This document shows, one piece after another, positions 9,161-19,006 of a DNA stretch of 64,000 bases (position 1 is the stretch's first letter; every line of letters begins with the position of its first letter). The notes beneath the pieces were generated by a model that saw nothing but the letters and a program-made list of their open reading frames with translations, ran no database searches and was not told the DNA's origin. The position numbers and the translations under genes were made by a program. The DNA lies in the NCBI GenBank assembly GCA_051814705.1, contig JBPWQW010000008.1, positions 119,132-183,131 on the forward strand, read 5' to 3'. This DNA is from Geojedonia sp051814705 (GTDB lineage: Bacteria; Bacteroidota; Bacteroidia; Flavobacteriales; Flavobacteriaceae).

Positions 9161-9402
9161 AATAATTTTGACTGTTTTTAGTATGTAAAGGTAGTCATTC
9201 TACTTTTTTCAAAGCCTGCTTTAACAGATAAAGTAGCTGATTATTAAAGCATTATGAATGTATGAATTGTGATAGTCAAAAACAATAATTAGTTAAGAAA
9301 TCGAAAAAAATAAACTCTGTGTTCTAAAAAATAGGACCTACAACTTTTAACCTGAGAATAAATAAGAATTTAACGCTTTGGATTATAGAACAAGACACCT
9401 AT

Positions 9403-10542
9403 CTATTTTAAAAGCATATTCTTTTTAAGTGTGCGTTTATAAATCGATTCGTATTGAGGTACCACATTGCGAATATCAAATTTTTTGGATTCCCGTATAG
9501 CATTGGCTTTAAATTGTGACAATCGTTTAGAATCTTCCAAAATATAAATGGCATTTTTCGACATGTCTTCAACATCGTTGACCTGACTTAAAAACCCTGA
9601 AACACCGTGTATATTAACTTCTGGGATTCCACCCGTATTGCTGGAAATAACAGGGACACCAGAAGCCATGGCCTCCAGTGCTGCCAAACCAAAACTTTCG
9701 GTTACAGAAGGCAATAAAAAGAGATCGCTAAAACACAGAATTTTATCTATTTCATTGCTATTCCCGAAGAAAATGACACGATCAGAGATTCCCAATTCTT
9801 TACATTGCTGCTCTGCTTGGGCGCGCTCAGGACCTTCACCAACCATCATTAGTTTTGCTGGCATCTTTTTTTGAATGTTATAAAAGACCTTAATAACATC
9901 TGGTATTTGTTTTACCGCTCTAAAATTACTGATATGTGTAATGATTTTTTCATTATCAACAGCCATCATAGCACGCTGGCAATCGTTAAAATCGTCTTTA
10001 TACTTATTGGTATCAATAAAATTTGGGATGACCTCGATATCGTTTTTAATATTAAAAAGGCGTATGGTATCGTCTTTTAAACTTTGGGACACCGAGGTCA
10101 CCGCATCGGATTTGTTGATGCTAAAGGTAACCGCCGGTTTATAAAAGGGATGGCTACCTACTAGGGTAATATCTGTACCGTGAAGCGTTGTTACAATGGG
10201 CACATAAATCCCGTCTTCTAGCAGCATTTTTTTCGCCATATAAGCAGCATAGGCATGCGGAATGGCATAATGTACATGTAGTATTTCTATACCATGTAAT
10301 TTAACCATATCCACGAGTTTACTGGACAAGGCCAATTCATATGGTTGATACAAAAACAAGGGGTATTCGGGTACATTCACTTCGTGGTAATGCACATTAT
10401 TGCCCAATAATTCTAACCTAACGGGTTGACTATAGGTGATAAAATGGATTTCATGTCCGCGTTTAGAGAGTTCCAGACCTAATTCTGTTGCCACGACACC
10501 ACTTCCTCCAAATGTTGGGTAACATACAATTCCAATTTTCAT
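9403..10542 (-). CDS. bshA: N-acetyl-alpha-D-glucosaminyl L-malate synthase (bacillithiol synthesis)
   Basis: BshA transfers GlcNAc from UDP-GlcNAc to L-malate, the first step of bacillithiol, the low-molecular-weight thiol of many Bacteroidota. It is a 379-residue GT4 retaining glycosyltransferase. The N terminus MKIGIVCYPTFGGSGVVATE is the family hallmark, with the nucleotide-sugar loop GGSG. The C-terminal Rossmann half holds VGEGPERA and the EX7E-type region ESFGLAALEAMASGVPVI with GGIPEV. It follows the GH3 gene by 127 bases on the same strand. BshB and BshC are not in the window. Confidence 0.93.
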   Translation of the reverse strand: MKIGIVCYPTFGGSGVVATELGLELSKRGHEIHFITYSQPVRLELLGNNVHYHEVNVPEYPLFLYQPYELALSSKLVDMVKLHGIEILHVHYAIPHAYAAYMAKKMLLEDGIYVPIVTTLHGTDITLVGSHPFYKPAVTFSINKSDAVTSVSQSLKDDTIRLFNIKNDIEVIPNFIDTNKYKDDFNDCQRAMMAVDNEKIITHISNFRAVKQIPDVIKVFYNIQKKMPAKLMMVGEGPERAQAEQQCKELGISDRVIFFGNSNEIDKILCFSDLFLLPSVTESFGLAALEAMASGVPVISSNTGGIPEVNIHGVSGFLSQVNDVEDMSKNAIYILEDSKRLSQFKANAIRESKKFDIRNVVPQYESIYKRTLKKNMLLK

Positions 10543-10645
10543 AGTTTATTTTTTAAATGACTCAAAGTTTAAAGTGGATTTTAAATACTCCACCGAAAAA
10601 CACAAAGCCTTGGTCGTTGCTTTTGATTAATTTATACAGTAATGT

Positions 10646-10659
10646 TTGAAAATTTTCAA
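10646..10659. repeat. 14-bp perfect palindrome upstream of bshA
   Basis: TTGAAAATTTTCAA is self-complementary and lies in the 127-bp gap between the GH3 fusion gene and bshA, about 104 bases before the bshA start. It could be a protein-binding site. AT-rich palindromes of this size also arise by chance. Confidence 0.35.
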
Positions 10660-10669
10660 TCTAATATAC

Positions 10670-13585
10670 TCAATCCGTAATGGCTTCATAAATTAAGCGT
10701 TGAATTTTTGTGCGTATCCCCTCCTTTAACAGGATGTTAGACTCTGCCTTGGGATAGGTTCTATTGGCTAAAAAGATATACACAATTTCTTTTTCAGGAT
10801 CTGCCCAAGCATAGGTTCCAGTAAATCCTGAATGACCAAAACTACTCATAGACACACAACCACAAGTTGGTCCTTCATCTCCTAATTGAGGTTTGTCGAA
10901 TCCAACACCTCGTCTATTTTTTTGAGCACAATAATAACAGGTGTTAAATTTATCAATCGTTTCAGGTTTTAAATACCGTTTTCCACCATAAAACCCCTTT
11001 TGTAAATACATTTGCATGATCTTGGCCACATCATTGGCATTACTAAAAATACCCGCATGACCACCTACTCCACCTTGCATGGCGGCACCCATATCGTGAA
11101 CATAGCCCTGTACTTTCTGGTATCTGAAATAATCGTCGATCTCAGTTGGGACAATTTGTGTGTCACTAAACAAGGTTGAAGGATTATAGGTTGTATTATT
11201 GGCACCCAAAGATTGATAAAAATGTTGCTGTATCAACTCATCTAAAGGTTTTTCGTAATAGTCTTCAACATACTTTTTCAAAATATAATAGGGTAAATCA
11301 CTATACTTATATTGCAGTCGGGGCAACAAATCGGTATCTCTAATAATTTTTTGAATGGTATCTGGATAATCATGCCTTAAAAATAGTTCGTCAGCTACTT
11401 TAATATTAAACATCGGGCTTGATTTTCGGCGATAATATTTGGGGTCTGGTTTTTTGGAAGCATCCAAAGTTGCCGTATAAAAAGGAATCCAAGGTTTTAG
11501 TCTGGCATAATGCGATAACATCTCCTTTATGGTGATATTTTTTTTATTTGAATTGTGATACTCAGGCAGTATTTTTGAAAGTTTTGTATCTAAGGATATC
11601 ACTCCTTTTTCTTCAAGCTCCATTAAAAGCGGCAATGTTGACAGTATTTTGGTGAGTGAGGCCACATCATAAAGGTCATTGGGTTTAACCGCTTCATCTC
11701 CTTCATAGGTGTGCTTACCAAAGGATTTGTTATAAATTACTTTCCCTTTTCTGGCCACTAACAATTGAATACCCGGAGTCATTTTACCTTTTATGGCAAG
11801 TTGCGCAATGGAATCTAGTTTTAACAGTTTCTTGGAACTCATCCCGACACGTTCTGGTAAACCATAGCTTAAGGATTGAATGGCGTTATAGTGTATGCCT
11901 GAGCCCACAGTAAAAAAAGCACCTGCTGAAACTGGCAAATTCCCTTTGGCAACAATAGCTCCAAATAGGAGTTGTGCCGATTTTTGTTGTGCCACTTTGC
12001 TGTTTTGGTAACTCACGACGATGCCTTTAATGTTTTCAATAGATTTTAAATCCGTCAAGGCATAAGGTTTGGTAAAAATATCCAGAATCACCGTATTGGT
12101 CCTAGCCATTTCATAAAGCCAAACCAATTCTTTATCGCTAAACTTATAATCTTTCCACGGACTTGCATTGGACTTGTGCAACCCGACAATAACCGTGTTA
12201 TAATTTTGAAGTTTGATTAGAAGTTCATCCAGTTTTTCGGCTGTTACTTGATGGACTTTGGTGTATTTTTTTAATTCGTCTAAAAAGGCCGAACCCGAAT
12301 CGTCACCGAGTTCGACGTATGCTATTTTTTTGGTTTCCAATTGCCTAAGCGGCAAGATTTCATTCTTATTTCGCAGCACGGTAATGGCACTCTCCATGAG
12401 TTCTTCATAAAGCACATCGTCTTTAATGCGATTTAAATCTTCAATCAAGTTTTCGGTTTTAATGGGCTTGTAATGATTCAGGCCAACTTTATATTTTGCC
12501 ATTAATATTTTTTTGACTGAATGTTCCAAGCGCTCTTCAGAAAACTCTTTATTGCGATAGGCTTCTTCAAGTTTTGAAATACCCACAGGGACATCTTCAG
12601 AAATTAATAACACATCATTTCCAGCCAAAAAAGCAGCCAAATCAATATCGCCTGATGCCTTAAATTTTGAAACGCCTTTCATGTTTAAGGCATCAGTAAA
12701 AATAAGACCTTTAAACTGGAGCTTATCTTTTAAAATATCGGTAACAATATGTTTTGATAATGACGAAGGATAACCCTCTCTTGGTTCTAAACTGGGCACA
12801 TTTAAATGGGCGACCATAACACTAGACAAACCTTGGGTAATCATCTGTTTATAAGGGTACAACTCTATGGAATCGATACGTTTCTTATCAAAGTTAATCG
12901 TTGGCAATGTTTTATGTGAATCCGTGTCGGTGTCACCATGACCTGGAAAATGTTTTGCCGTAGCCAACACACCAGCGCTTTGCATACCTTTCATAAAAGA
13001 CAGGGCCTTGTTGGTAACATTATCCCGGTCTTCTCCAAAAGAGCGATTACCAATGATGGGATTTATTGGATTTGTATTGATATCGACTACTGGAGCAAAA
13101 TTAAAATGAACCCCTAAACGTTTGCAATGTTCCCCTATTTGATAACCCGTTTTCTCAATTAGTGCATTATCTTTTATGGCTCCTAGGGTCATGTTCCATG
13201 GAAATGCATAGGTTGAATCCAATCGCATTCCTAGTCCCCACTCGGCGTCCATACCAATTAGTAGGGGAATTTTTGAAATGGCTTGAAGCTCATTGTTTAA
13301 TTTAGCTTGACGCATAGGCCCTCCCAACGAATAGATCACACCTCCAACATAGTTTTCGGTAATGAGCGCTTTAACTTTTTTCTTTTGTTGCTCATCTTGA
13401 TTAGAGAAAACTTGAATCATATAAAGTTGGCCCAGTTTTTCCTTGAGATTCATGGAATTATAGACGCTGTCTACCCATTTATGTTGCGCTTCAATGTTTT
13501 TATCGAGTAATGGATTGAAGCTGTTTTGTGAGTAAATAATGCAGGAACATAAAAAGATAAAAATCAGGGGGATTTTATATGGCAT
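10670..13585 (-). CDS. Secreted GH3 beta-N-acetylglucosaminidase fused to a beta-lactamase-type serine hydrolase
   Basis: This 971-residue two-domain protein starts with a signal peptide (residues 1 to about 20, MPYKIPLIFIFLCSC). Residues about 35-360 are a GH3 domain of NagZ type: KHFPGHGDTDTDSHKTLP at 211-228 is the signature loop carrying the Asp/His general acid, and the nucleophile is Asp298 in FTDALNM. A GH3 C-terminal-like segment follows. From about residue 600 there is a class C beta-lactamase/DD-peptidase-like fold with SLTK near 642 (SxxK nucleophile), YSD in the Tyr position and HSGFTGT near the end. The protein probably trims peptidoglycan fragments in the periplasm; the second domain may be an esterase or peptidase. 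This fusion is usual in Bacteroidota. Confidence 0.9.
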   Translation of the reverse strand: MPYKIPLIFIFLCSCIIYSQNSFNPLLDKNIEAQHKWVDSVYNSMNLKEKLGQLYMIQVFSNQDEQQKKKVKALITENYVGGVIYSLGGPMRQAKLNNELQAISKIPLLIGMDAEWGLGMRLDSTYAFPWNMTLGAIKDNALIEKTGYQIGEHCKRLGVHFNFAPVVDINTNPINPIIGNRSFGEDRDNVTNKALSFMKGMQSAGVLATAKHFPGHGDTDTDSHKTLPTINFDKKRIDSIELYPYKQMITQGLSSVMVAHLNVPSLEPREGYPSSLSKHIVTDILKDKLQFKGLIFTDALNMKGVSKFKASGDIDLAAFLAGNDVLLISEDVPVGISKLEEAYRNKEFSEERLEHSVKKILMAKYKVGLNHYKPIKTENLIEDLNRIKDDVLYEELMESAITVLRNKNEILPLRQLETKKIAYVELGDDSGSAFLDELKKYTKVHQVTAEKLDELLIKLQNYNTVIVGLHKSNASPWKDYKFSDKELVWLYEMARTNTVILDIFTKPYALTDLKSIENIKGIVVSYQNSKVAQQKSAQLLFGAIVAKGNLPVSAGAFFTVGSGIHYNAIQSLSYGLPERVGMSSKKLLKLDSIAQLAIKGKMTPGIQLLVARKGKVIYNKSFGKHTYEGDEAVKPNDLYDVASLTKILSTLPLLMELEEKGVISLDTKLSKILPEYHNSNKKNITIKEMLSHYARLKPWIPFYTATLDASKKPDPKYYRRKSSPMFNIKVADELFLRHDYPDTIQKIIRDTDLLPRLQYKYSDLPYYILKKYVEDYYEKPLDELIQQHFYQSLGANNTTYNPSTLFSDTQIVPTEIDDYFRYQKVQGYVHDMGAAMQGGVGGHAGIFSNANDVAKIMQMYLQKGFYGGKRYLKPETIDKFNTCYYCAQKNRRGVGFDKPQLGDEGPTCGCVSMSSFGHSGFTGTYAWADPEKEIVYIFLANRTYPKAESNILLKEGIRTKIQRLIYEAITD

Positions 13586-13743
13586 AATTCATTAGGCTTT
13601 CAAGGATTAGTTTAAAACTGAATATCGAGCCAAATTAATACTTTTAAGAAGAAGTAAAAAAGACTTTAAGATAGTTTTATAAAGAAGGTAATTAACAAAT
13701 TAGACTATTTATACTGTTTTTATTACCTGAAAAGTTTTCTAAA

Positions 13744-14967
13744 CTAATCTAGTAAATCAATATGTCGGTCATGGTAACCCAACAAATACAATACACCATC
13801 CAATCCAATACTGGAAATCGAGTTTTGCGCATTATCTTTTACCTTTGGTTTGGCGTGGAATGCAATCCCCAACCCTGCAACATTAAGCATAGGTAGGTCA
13901 TTTGCGCCGTCACCAACCGCTATGGTTTGATTAATATCAATACCCTCTTTTTGTGCAATGTCTTTAAGGTATTCTGCTTTTTTAGTTCCATTTACAACCT
14001 CTCCAATATAGTTGCCCGTTAACACACCATCCTTAATTTCCAATTGGTTGGCATACACATAATCTATACCCAATTCTTTTTGTAAATAGTGTCCAAAATA
14101 GGTAAAGCCTCCAGATATAATTGCCGTTTTAAACCCATAATTTTTCAGGGTATCAATTAGTCGTCTTGCGCCTTTGGTAATAGGCAGGTTTTCAGCAACA
14201 TCTTGAAGCACTTCCTCTTTTAAGCCTTTTAAGAGCTTCATGCGTCTAATAAAACTTTCATTAAAATCTATTTCGCCTTGCATGGCCGATTCTGTTATGG
14301 CTTTTACTTCATCCCCCACACCGGCTAACTCTCCCAATTTATCAATGACTTCGGCTTGTATTAGGGTAGAATCCATATCAAAACAAACCAAGCGCCTGTT
14401 GCGTTTGTAAATATTATCTTCTTGAAATCCTATATCGACTTTTAAATCTTTTGAGATTTGCATGAATTTTTTAGTGAGCTCGACTTTATCACCTAATTTT
14501 CCTCTAATGGATAGTTCTATACAAGCTCTGGGGTATTCCACTTCTTTTATAAGCGATAAGCGTCCTGTAAGTCTTTTTATAGCAGAGATATTTAAATTCT
14601 GTTCTGAAATGATTTTTGTGACTTCCGAGATTTGTTTGGCAGACAATTTATCTCCTAGAATTGTAACAATATAACGATCCTTACCTTGAAGGTTTACCCA
14701 ATGTTCGTAATCTTCAAGAGAAATGGGTTTAAATTTGGCTTTAATACCTAGTTCGTACGATTTAAAAAGCAAATCTTTTAACACTGCTGACGATTTCTCT
14801 CCAGATTCAATTTTAAATAAAATCCCTAAGGATAATGTATCGTGAATGTTTGCCTGTCCAATATCCAATATTTTAGCATCATAATCGGCCAAAACTGAAG
14901 TCAAACTAGAGGTTAGCCCTGGTTTGTCTGGCCCTGAAATATTTAATAAGATAATCTCGTTAACCAT
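13744..14967 (-). CDS. serB: Phosphoserine phosphatase with N-terminal ACT domains
   Basis: SerB dephosphorylates L-phosphoserine, the last step of serine synthesis. The 407-residue protein has ACT-like sensing domains over roughly residues 1-180 (starting NEIILLNISGPDKPGLTSSL) and then a HAD phosphatase. The HAD motifs are CFDMDSTL (nucleophile Asp), the SGGF loop, and GDGANDLPML with Mg-binding Asp residues. The N-terminal ACT pair suggests serine feedback. Gaps of about 160 bases on each side hold no gene. Confidence 0.95.
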   Translation of the reverse strand: MVNEIILLNISGPDKPGLTSSLTSVLADYDAKILDIGQANIHDTLSLGILFKIESGEKSSAVLKDLLFKSYELGIKAKFKPISLEDYEHWVNLQGKDRYIVTILGDKLSAKQISEVTKIISEQNLNISAIKRLTGRLSLIKEVEYPRACIELSIRGKLGDKVELTKKFMQISKDLKVDIGFQEDNIYKRNRRLVCFDMDSTLIQAEVIDKLGELAGVGDEVKAITESAMQGEIDFNESFIRRMKLLKGLKEEVLQDVAENLPITKGARRLIDTLKNYGFKTAIISGGFTYFGHYLQKELGIDYVYANQLEIKDGVLTGNYIGEVVNGTKKAEYLKDIAQKEGIDINQTIAVGDGANDLPMLNVAGLGIAFHAKPKVKDNAQNSISSIGLDGVLYLLGYHDRHIDLLD

Positions 14968-15133
14968 AATTTAATTTATACGCTTTTGCAAGCTGTAAAA
15001 ATCATTATTCTAATTGGAATATGAAAGTTTTTTTTAGCTTAATCCTGTAAGAAATTGACAATGAAGAAATACCTACACCATCTCGCATACTTATAAAAGA
15101 AAAATTAAGAATAATAAGCTCTAATCAAATAGC

Positions 15134-15619
15134 CTATTTTACGAACCTACTATGCCAACTCTCGCTAGCTGGAACTTCCCAGTTTTCTTTAAATTCCGCA
15201 ATCGTGTTTACTAGATTATTAAAGACAATGGTCTGCTTAGAAACCGCCTTTTCTTTGGCCATTTTTTTGAAGTCCAATAAAGGTTTATACGCGATAAAAT
15301 CACCTTGTTTATAGGATACATTCATTTTGTCCATTAAATCCACATGATAGTGTTTCTCCAATTGCTGAATAAAATGTACAGAGGCGTCAATAGAGCATCC
15401 TGAAGCCTTATTTAAGTCTTGATCCAGGGCGATAACAATAAATCGCTTATAAACTATAGTATAACCAGATTTTAGGTCGCTGCCATGGGCTGTCCAGTTT
15501 TCAATAAAGACATCGAGTTTAGATTCAATTTCTGCCACTTCAGTATCGGTAAATGTGCGATTGGCTTGATAAATCCAAACTCTGGACTCTTCGGGTAATG
15601 TATTAAAATCAACTAACAT
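15134..15619 (-). CDS. Conserved Bacteroidota protein of unknown function
   Basis: This 161-residue soluble protein has no signal peptide or membrane segment. Homologues in flavobacteria are, as I recall, often labelled ABC transporter ATPase, but no Walker A, Walker B or ABC signature is visible here, so that name is not supported. Recognisable features are VWIYQANRTFTDTEV near residue 14 and a central region with GCSIDASVHFIQQLE. It is the last member of a minus-strand run and begins 3 bases after the small membrane gene. Confidence 0.7.
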   Translation of the reverse strand: MLVDFNTLPEESRVWIYQANRTFTDTEVAEIESKLDVFIENWTAHGSDLKSGYTIVYKRFIVIALDQDLNKASGCSIDASVHFIQQLEKHYHVDLMDKMNVSYKQGDFIAYKPLLDFKKMAKEKAVSKQTIVFNNLVNTIAEFKENWEVPASESWHSRFVK

Positions 15620-15622
15620 AAA

Positions 15623-15799
15623 TCACTCTTGTTTTTTTTGTTTTTTCGATCTGACGTAAAATTTCACAGCCCCTAACAAACTGAATACTATAAATATGAT
15701 TATAAAATAGGATGTCGTAATGGGCTTATTCATAATATAGAAAATGATAAATAAGACTGCAGTCCAAAGGGTTCCGTTTATTAGTGAAGCTTTTAACAT
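15623..15799 (-). CDS. 58-residue two-helix membrane protein
   Basis: A short frame not long enough for most gene callers encodes 58 residues (MLKASLINGTLWTAVLFII... ending SKKQKKQE). Two hydrophobic stretches (about residues 11-23 and 31-46) and a strongly basic tail (RSKKQKKQ) suggest a small inner-membrane protein. It starts 16 bases after the stop of the CCG-domain gene and stops 3 bases before the next start, so it exactly fills the gap within the operon. That spacing, and the membrane-like composition, argue that it is real. Function unknown. Confidence 0.65.
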   Translation of the reverse strand: MLKASLINGTLWTAVLFIIFYIMNKPITTSYFIIIFIVFSLLGAVKFYVRSKKQKKQE

Positions 15800-15815
15800 C
15801 TGTTCTTCAGTTTAA

Positions 15816-16610
15816 TTATAAATCTTGAGCATCAGCAATCAATTCGGCGATATCCATAACCCGAATACTGCTTTCTTTTTCTTTTGCTTTTACACCATCG
15901 GTCATCATGGTGTTGCAATACGGGCAACCTGTAGCAATGATGCTTGGTTTAGTTTCTAAAGCATCTTCAGTCCTTAACACGTTAATGTCTTTATCACCTT
16001 TCTCTGGTTCTTTAAACATTTGTGCACCACCAGCTCCACAACACAGCGCAGCCTTTCTGTTGCGTTTCATTTCAACCAGCTCGACACCTAAAGCCTTCAG
16101 TAATTGTCTAGGCGCTTCATAAACATCGTTAGCACGACCTAAATAGCATGGATCGTGAAACGTAACGCGTTTTCCAGTGAACTGAGACATCTGCCCTATA
16201 TTTAATTTTCCAGTTTTTATCAGTTCATTAATAAACTGAGTATGGTGTTGCACTTGATAGTGTCCACCAAGTTCGGGATATTCGTTTTTTAAGGTATTGT
16301 ATGAATGGGGACAGGCTGTCACGATGCGCTTTACATTATAAGCATTTAACACCTCTATATTACTCATCGCCTGCATTTGAAACAAAAACTCGTTTCCTGC
16401 ACGTTTAGCCAGATCGCCTGTTGAGCTTTCTTCAGTTCCTAAAACAGCAAAATTAACGTTCGCTTTATTAAGAATTTTTACAAAAGCTCTAGTTATTTTT
16501 TTAGCTTTATCGTCATAACTTCCTGCAGCACCCACCCAAAATAAAATTTCTGGAGGCCTACCTTCTGCCATACATTGTGCCATAGTTGGCACGTTTAATT
16601 GTTCACTCAT
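15816..16610 (-). CDS. Cysteine-rich (CCG-domain) Fe-S oxidoreductase subunit
   Basis: This 264-residue protein of the GlpC/LutA/HdrB-like family has two CCG half-motifs. The second is seen as CHDP-like HDPCYLGR, then ALCCGAGG and GCPYCNTM. Such domains bind an unusual Fe-S cluster and pass electrons. Its partner is the membrane-bound 4Fe-4S protein just upstream (85 bases), so the pair probably forms a quinone-linked oxidoreductase. The electron donor is not evident from the window; a flavin dehydrogenase subunit is absent here. Confidence 0.85.
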   Translation of the reverse strand: MSEQLNVPTMAQCMAEGRPPEILFWVGAAGSYDDKAKKITRAFVKILNKANVNFAVLGTEESSTGDLAKRAGNEFLFQMQAMSNIEVLNAYNVKRIVTACPHSYNTLKNEYPELGGHYQVQHHTQFINELIKTGKLNIGQMSQFTGKRVTFHDPCYLGRANDVYEAPRQLLKALGVELVEMKRNRKAALCCGAGGAQMFKEPEKGDKDINVLRTEDALETKPSIIATGCPYCNTMMTDGVKAKEKESSIRVMDIAELIADAQDL

Positions 16611-16695
16611 GTTATTAATTACTTTAAATATGATTGGCTAAGCTGAACCTTTGATGTCCTGCTTTCCAATCTACTAATAGCGCCCTAGGAATTAA

Positions 16696-18003
16696 TTATT
16701 CGTCTTTCCAATTCAATCGATCCATTTGATTAAATGGCCAAGGCGCTCCATTATTTTCAATATTGGTCATCATATTATTTAGTTCCATTGGAGCGGCACT
16801 TTGTTCCATAACTAAATAGCGTCTCATTTCAATAATTATAGATAAGGGATCGATACTTACCGGACAAGCTTCTACGCAAGCGTTACAAGTGGTACAGGCC
16901 CAAAGTTCTTCAGCCGTAATATAATCGCCTAATAACTGTTTGCCATCATCTTTAAATTCGCCATGATTAGCGTCGATATTTTTCCCAACTTCTTCCAATC
17001 GGTCTCTCGTGTCCATCATTATTTTACGAGGAGACAATTTTTTCCCTGTTAAATTGGCTGGACATTCACTGGTACAACGGCCACACTCGGTACAGGTATA
17101 AGCGTTCAACAAATTAACCCAACTCAAATCCATAACATCGCTGGCACCAAATTTCGCTGGCATTTCGGCCTCGGCTCCTGCTGGTGGTGCGGCAAATGGA
17201 TCGACATTGGGATCCATCATTATTTTAACCTCTTTGGTAACGGCTTCAAGATTATTCAATTGTCCTTTAGGTTTTACTTTTCCATAATAGGTGTTTGGAA
17301 ATGCCAATAGGATGTGGAGATGTTTTGAGAAGTACAAATAGTTTAAGAACACTAAAATGCCCAAAATATGCATCCACCAGGCGGTACGTTCTATGATATG
17401 AATGGTCGTCTCAGGCAAACCACTAAACCAAGGTGTGATGAACTGACTGATTATATTTCCTGAATTCATCTCTTGAAAATGAATATCGGTGGCATTCATC
17501 GTTAAAAATAAAGCCATCAGTACCATTTCGAAGTACAAAATATAGTTGGCATCGTTTTTTGGCCAAGACGTCATTTCAGATTTCCAGAAACGCTGGATTT
17601 TAATAATGTTTCTACGAATCCAAAACACGATAACCGCAAGAAACACCAATACAGCCAGTATTTCGAAGCTGCCTATTAAAAAGCCATAGAAACTACCTAA
17701 AAATGAAAAAATACGATGGGTTCCCAAAACACCATCAATAATGATTTCTAGGACTTCAATATTGATAATTATAAAACCTAAATAAACGATAATATGAAGA
17801 ATTCCAGCGATTGGGCGACGTACCATTTTAGTTTGTCCCAAGGCGATCATAGCCATATTTTTCCAACGCTGGGCTGTGTTGTCACTCACATCGACATCAC
17901 GCCCAAGTTTAATATTTCTAACTAACTTTTTTACATGTTTTGTAAAATAACCAATGCCTATAATAAGTGCTATTGAAAATAAGATGTTGGGTAAAAAGCT
18001 CAT
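16696..18003 (-). CDS. Membrane-bound 4Fe-4S dicluster protein
   Basis: The 435-residue protein has about five hydrophobic segments in residues 1-240, resembling the NarI/HdrE-type cytochrome b gamma subunit. A ferredoxin-like domain follows with two cluster motifs, CTECGRCTSECP and CTTCNACVEACP (each CxxCxxCxxxCP). It probably anchors the CCG-domain protein to the membrane and exchanges electrons with quinone. It begins 14 bases after mlaD, consistent with one transcript. Confidence 0.88.
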   Translation of the reverse strand: MSFLPNILFSIALIIGIGYFTKHVKKLVRNIKLGRDVDVSDNTAQRWKNMAMIALGQTKMVRRPIAGILHIIVYLGFIIINIEVLEIIIDGVLGTHRIFSFLGSFYGFLIGSFEILAVLVFLAVIVFWIRRNIIKIQRFWKSEMTSWPKNDANYILYFEMVLMALFLTMNATDIHFQEMNSGNIISQFITPWFSGLPETTIHIIERTAWWMHILGILVFLNYLYFSKHLHILLAFPNTYYGKVKPKGQLNNLEAVTKEVKIMMDPNVDPFAAPPAGAEAEMPAKFGASDVMDLSWVNLLNAYTCTECGRCTSECPANLTGKKLSPRKIMMDTRDRLEEVGKNIDANHGEFKDDGKQLLGDYITAEELWACTTCNACVEACPVSIDPLSIIIEMRRYLVMEQSAAPMELNNMMTNIENNGAPWPFNQMDRLNWKDE

Positions 18004-18017
18004 TTAGCCTTTGGTTT

Positions 18018-18950
18018 TTAGTTGGTTTGATCGTCTTTATATGGAATTTCTTTTCTTGATAAAATTCGGAAATACCGTTTTGGGTGCAACTTGATGTCCC
18101 TTAACAGCTCTTCCATTTCTTTGGAAACACCTTTGAGATTATTGTATAGGGCTTCATCTTTTAATAATTTACCCATGGACCCCTCTCCTTGTTCTAGTCC
18201 AGAAACCAGGCTATTCACACTTGTAAGGGTCGTGTTTAATTGGGTAAAGGTGTCATCCAAATTAGCGCCTTTAAGTTGGGCTGAAAGTTCTGTTAAATCT
18301 TGACTTATGGTTTTAAAATTCTCTAAAATAACCCTGATGTTTTCATCATTTTTACTGACCACATTGTTAACCGAATACGACAGAGTCTTGTAACCCTTCA
18401 AGGTGGTGTTAAGTTCAGCTATAACTGCTTTTAATCCGTTATCGGAGTCATCACTAACGACTTTATTTAAATTGATCAATAGGGAGTCCGCAGATTTTAA
18501 GGTCGTGTCCAACCCAGTACTCAGCCCTGAAAAATTTTTGGTCAAGCTTTTCACCAATCCAGGTTCAACTTCTGATTCTAAAAAATCGCCTTTTTTAGCG
18601 GTTTCACCATCATTTGCTTGTATTATTGAAAGGGCATTACCTCCCATAATCCCACGTTCATAAAGACGTGCCTTGCTGTTTTTTGAAAACTTAAATTCTT
18701 TTTTTACAGATAATTCCACCAAGGTTTTACCAGATTCAAAATCATAACTGATATTGGCTATTTTGCCCACGGTATTTCCTTTAACGGTTACTGGAGATGA
18801 AGTCTCCAACGCATTGTAATCGAACCGAGTGTAATAAGTAATATTGGAATCGAAAAGGTTTTCTCCTTTCAGGTAATTAAATAAATATATAAAGAGTACT
18901 ATGCCAGAAATGACCAATACTGCCGTTTTAACTTCTCTTGATACTTTCAA
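18018..18950 (-). CDS. MlaD-family (MCE) lipid transport protein
   Basis: The 310-residue protein has one N-terminal membrane helix (about residues 8-24), then an MCE/MlaD domain (YYTRFDYNALETSSPVTVKGNTVGKI is the recognisable part, taken in pieces). A long helical C-terminal region with repeated Leu/Thr/Asn heptads follows. MlaD proteins form hexameric periplasmic rings that move phospholipid between membranes. The ATPase and permease partners are not in this window. It lies 56 bases after the amidase gene and 14 before the Fe-S gene. Confidence 0.88.
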   Translation of the reverse strand: MKVSREVKTAVLVISGIVLFIYLFNYLKGENLFDSNITYYTRFDYNALETSSPVTVKGNTVGKIANISYDFESGKTLVELSVKKEFKFSKNSKARLYERGIMGGNALSIIQANDGETAKKGDFLESEVEPGLVKSLTKNFSGLSTGLDTTLKSADSLLINLNKVVSDDSDNGLKAVIAELNTTLKGYKTLSYSVNNVVSKNDENIRVILENFKTISQDLTELSAQLKGANLDDTFTQLNTTLTSVNSLVSGLEQGEGSMGKLLKDEALYNNLKGVSKEMEELLRDIKLHPKRYFRILSRKEIPYKDDQTN

Positions 18951-19006
18951 TGCTCATTAAATTTAGTGTTCAACAAAATTAGGAATAAAATTATAAAGAA
19001 TGTTTT

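Noticed and set aside
9116..9402. Leucine-rich leader peptide and attenuator upstream of leuC
   Set aside because: No frame with several Leu codons and no terminator hairpin was found. The candidate -7 box leaves only about 30 nt before leuC.
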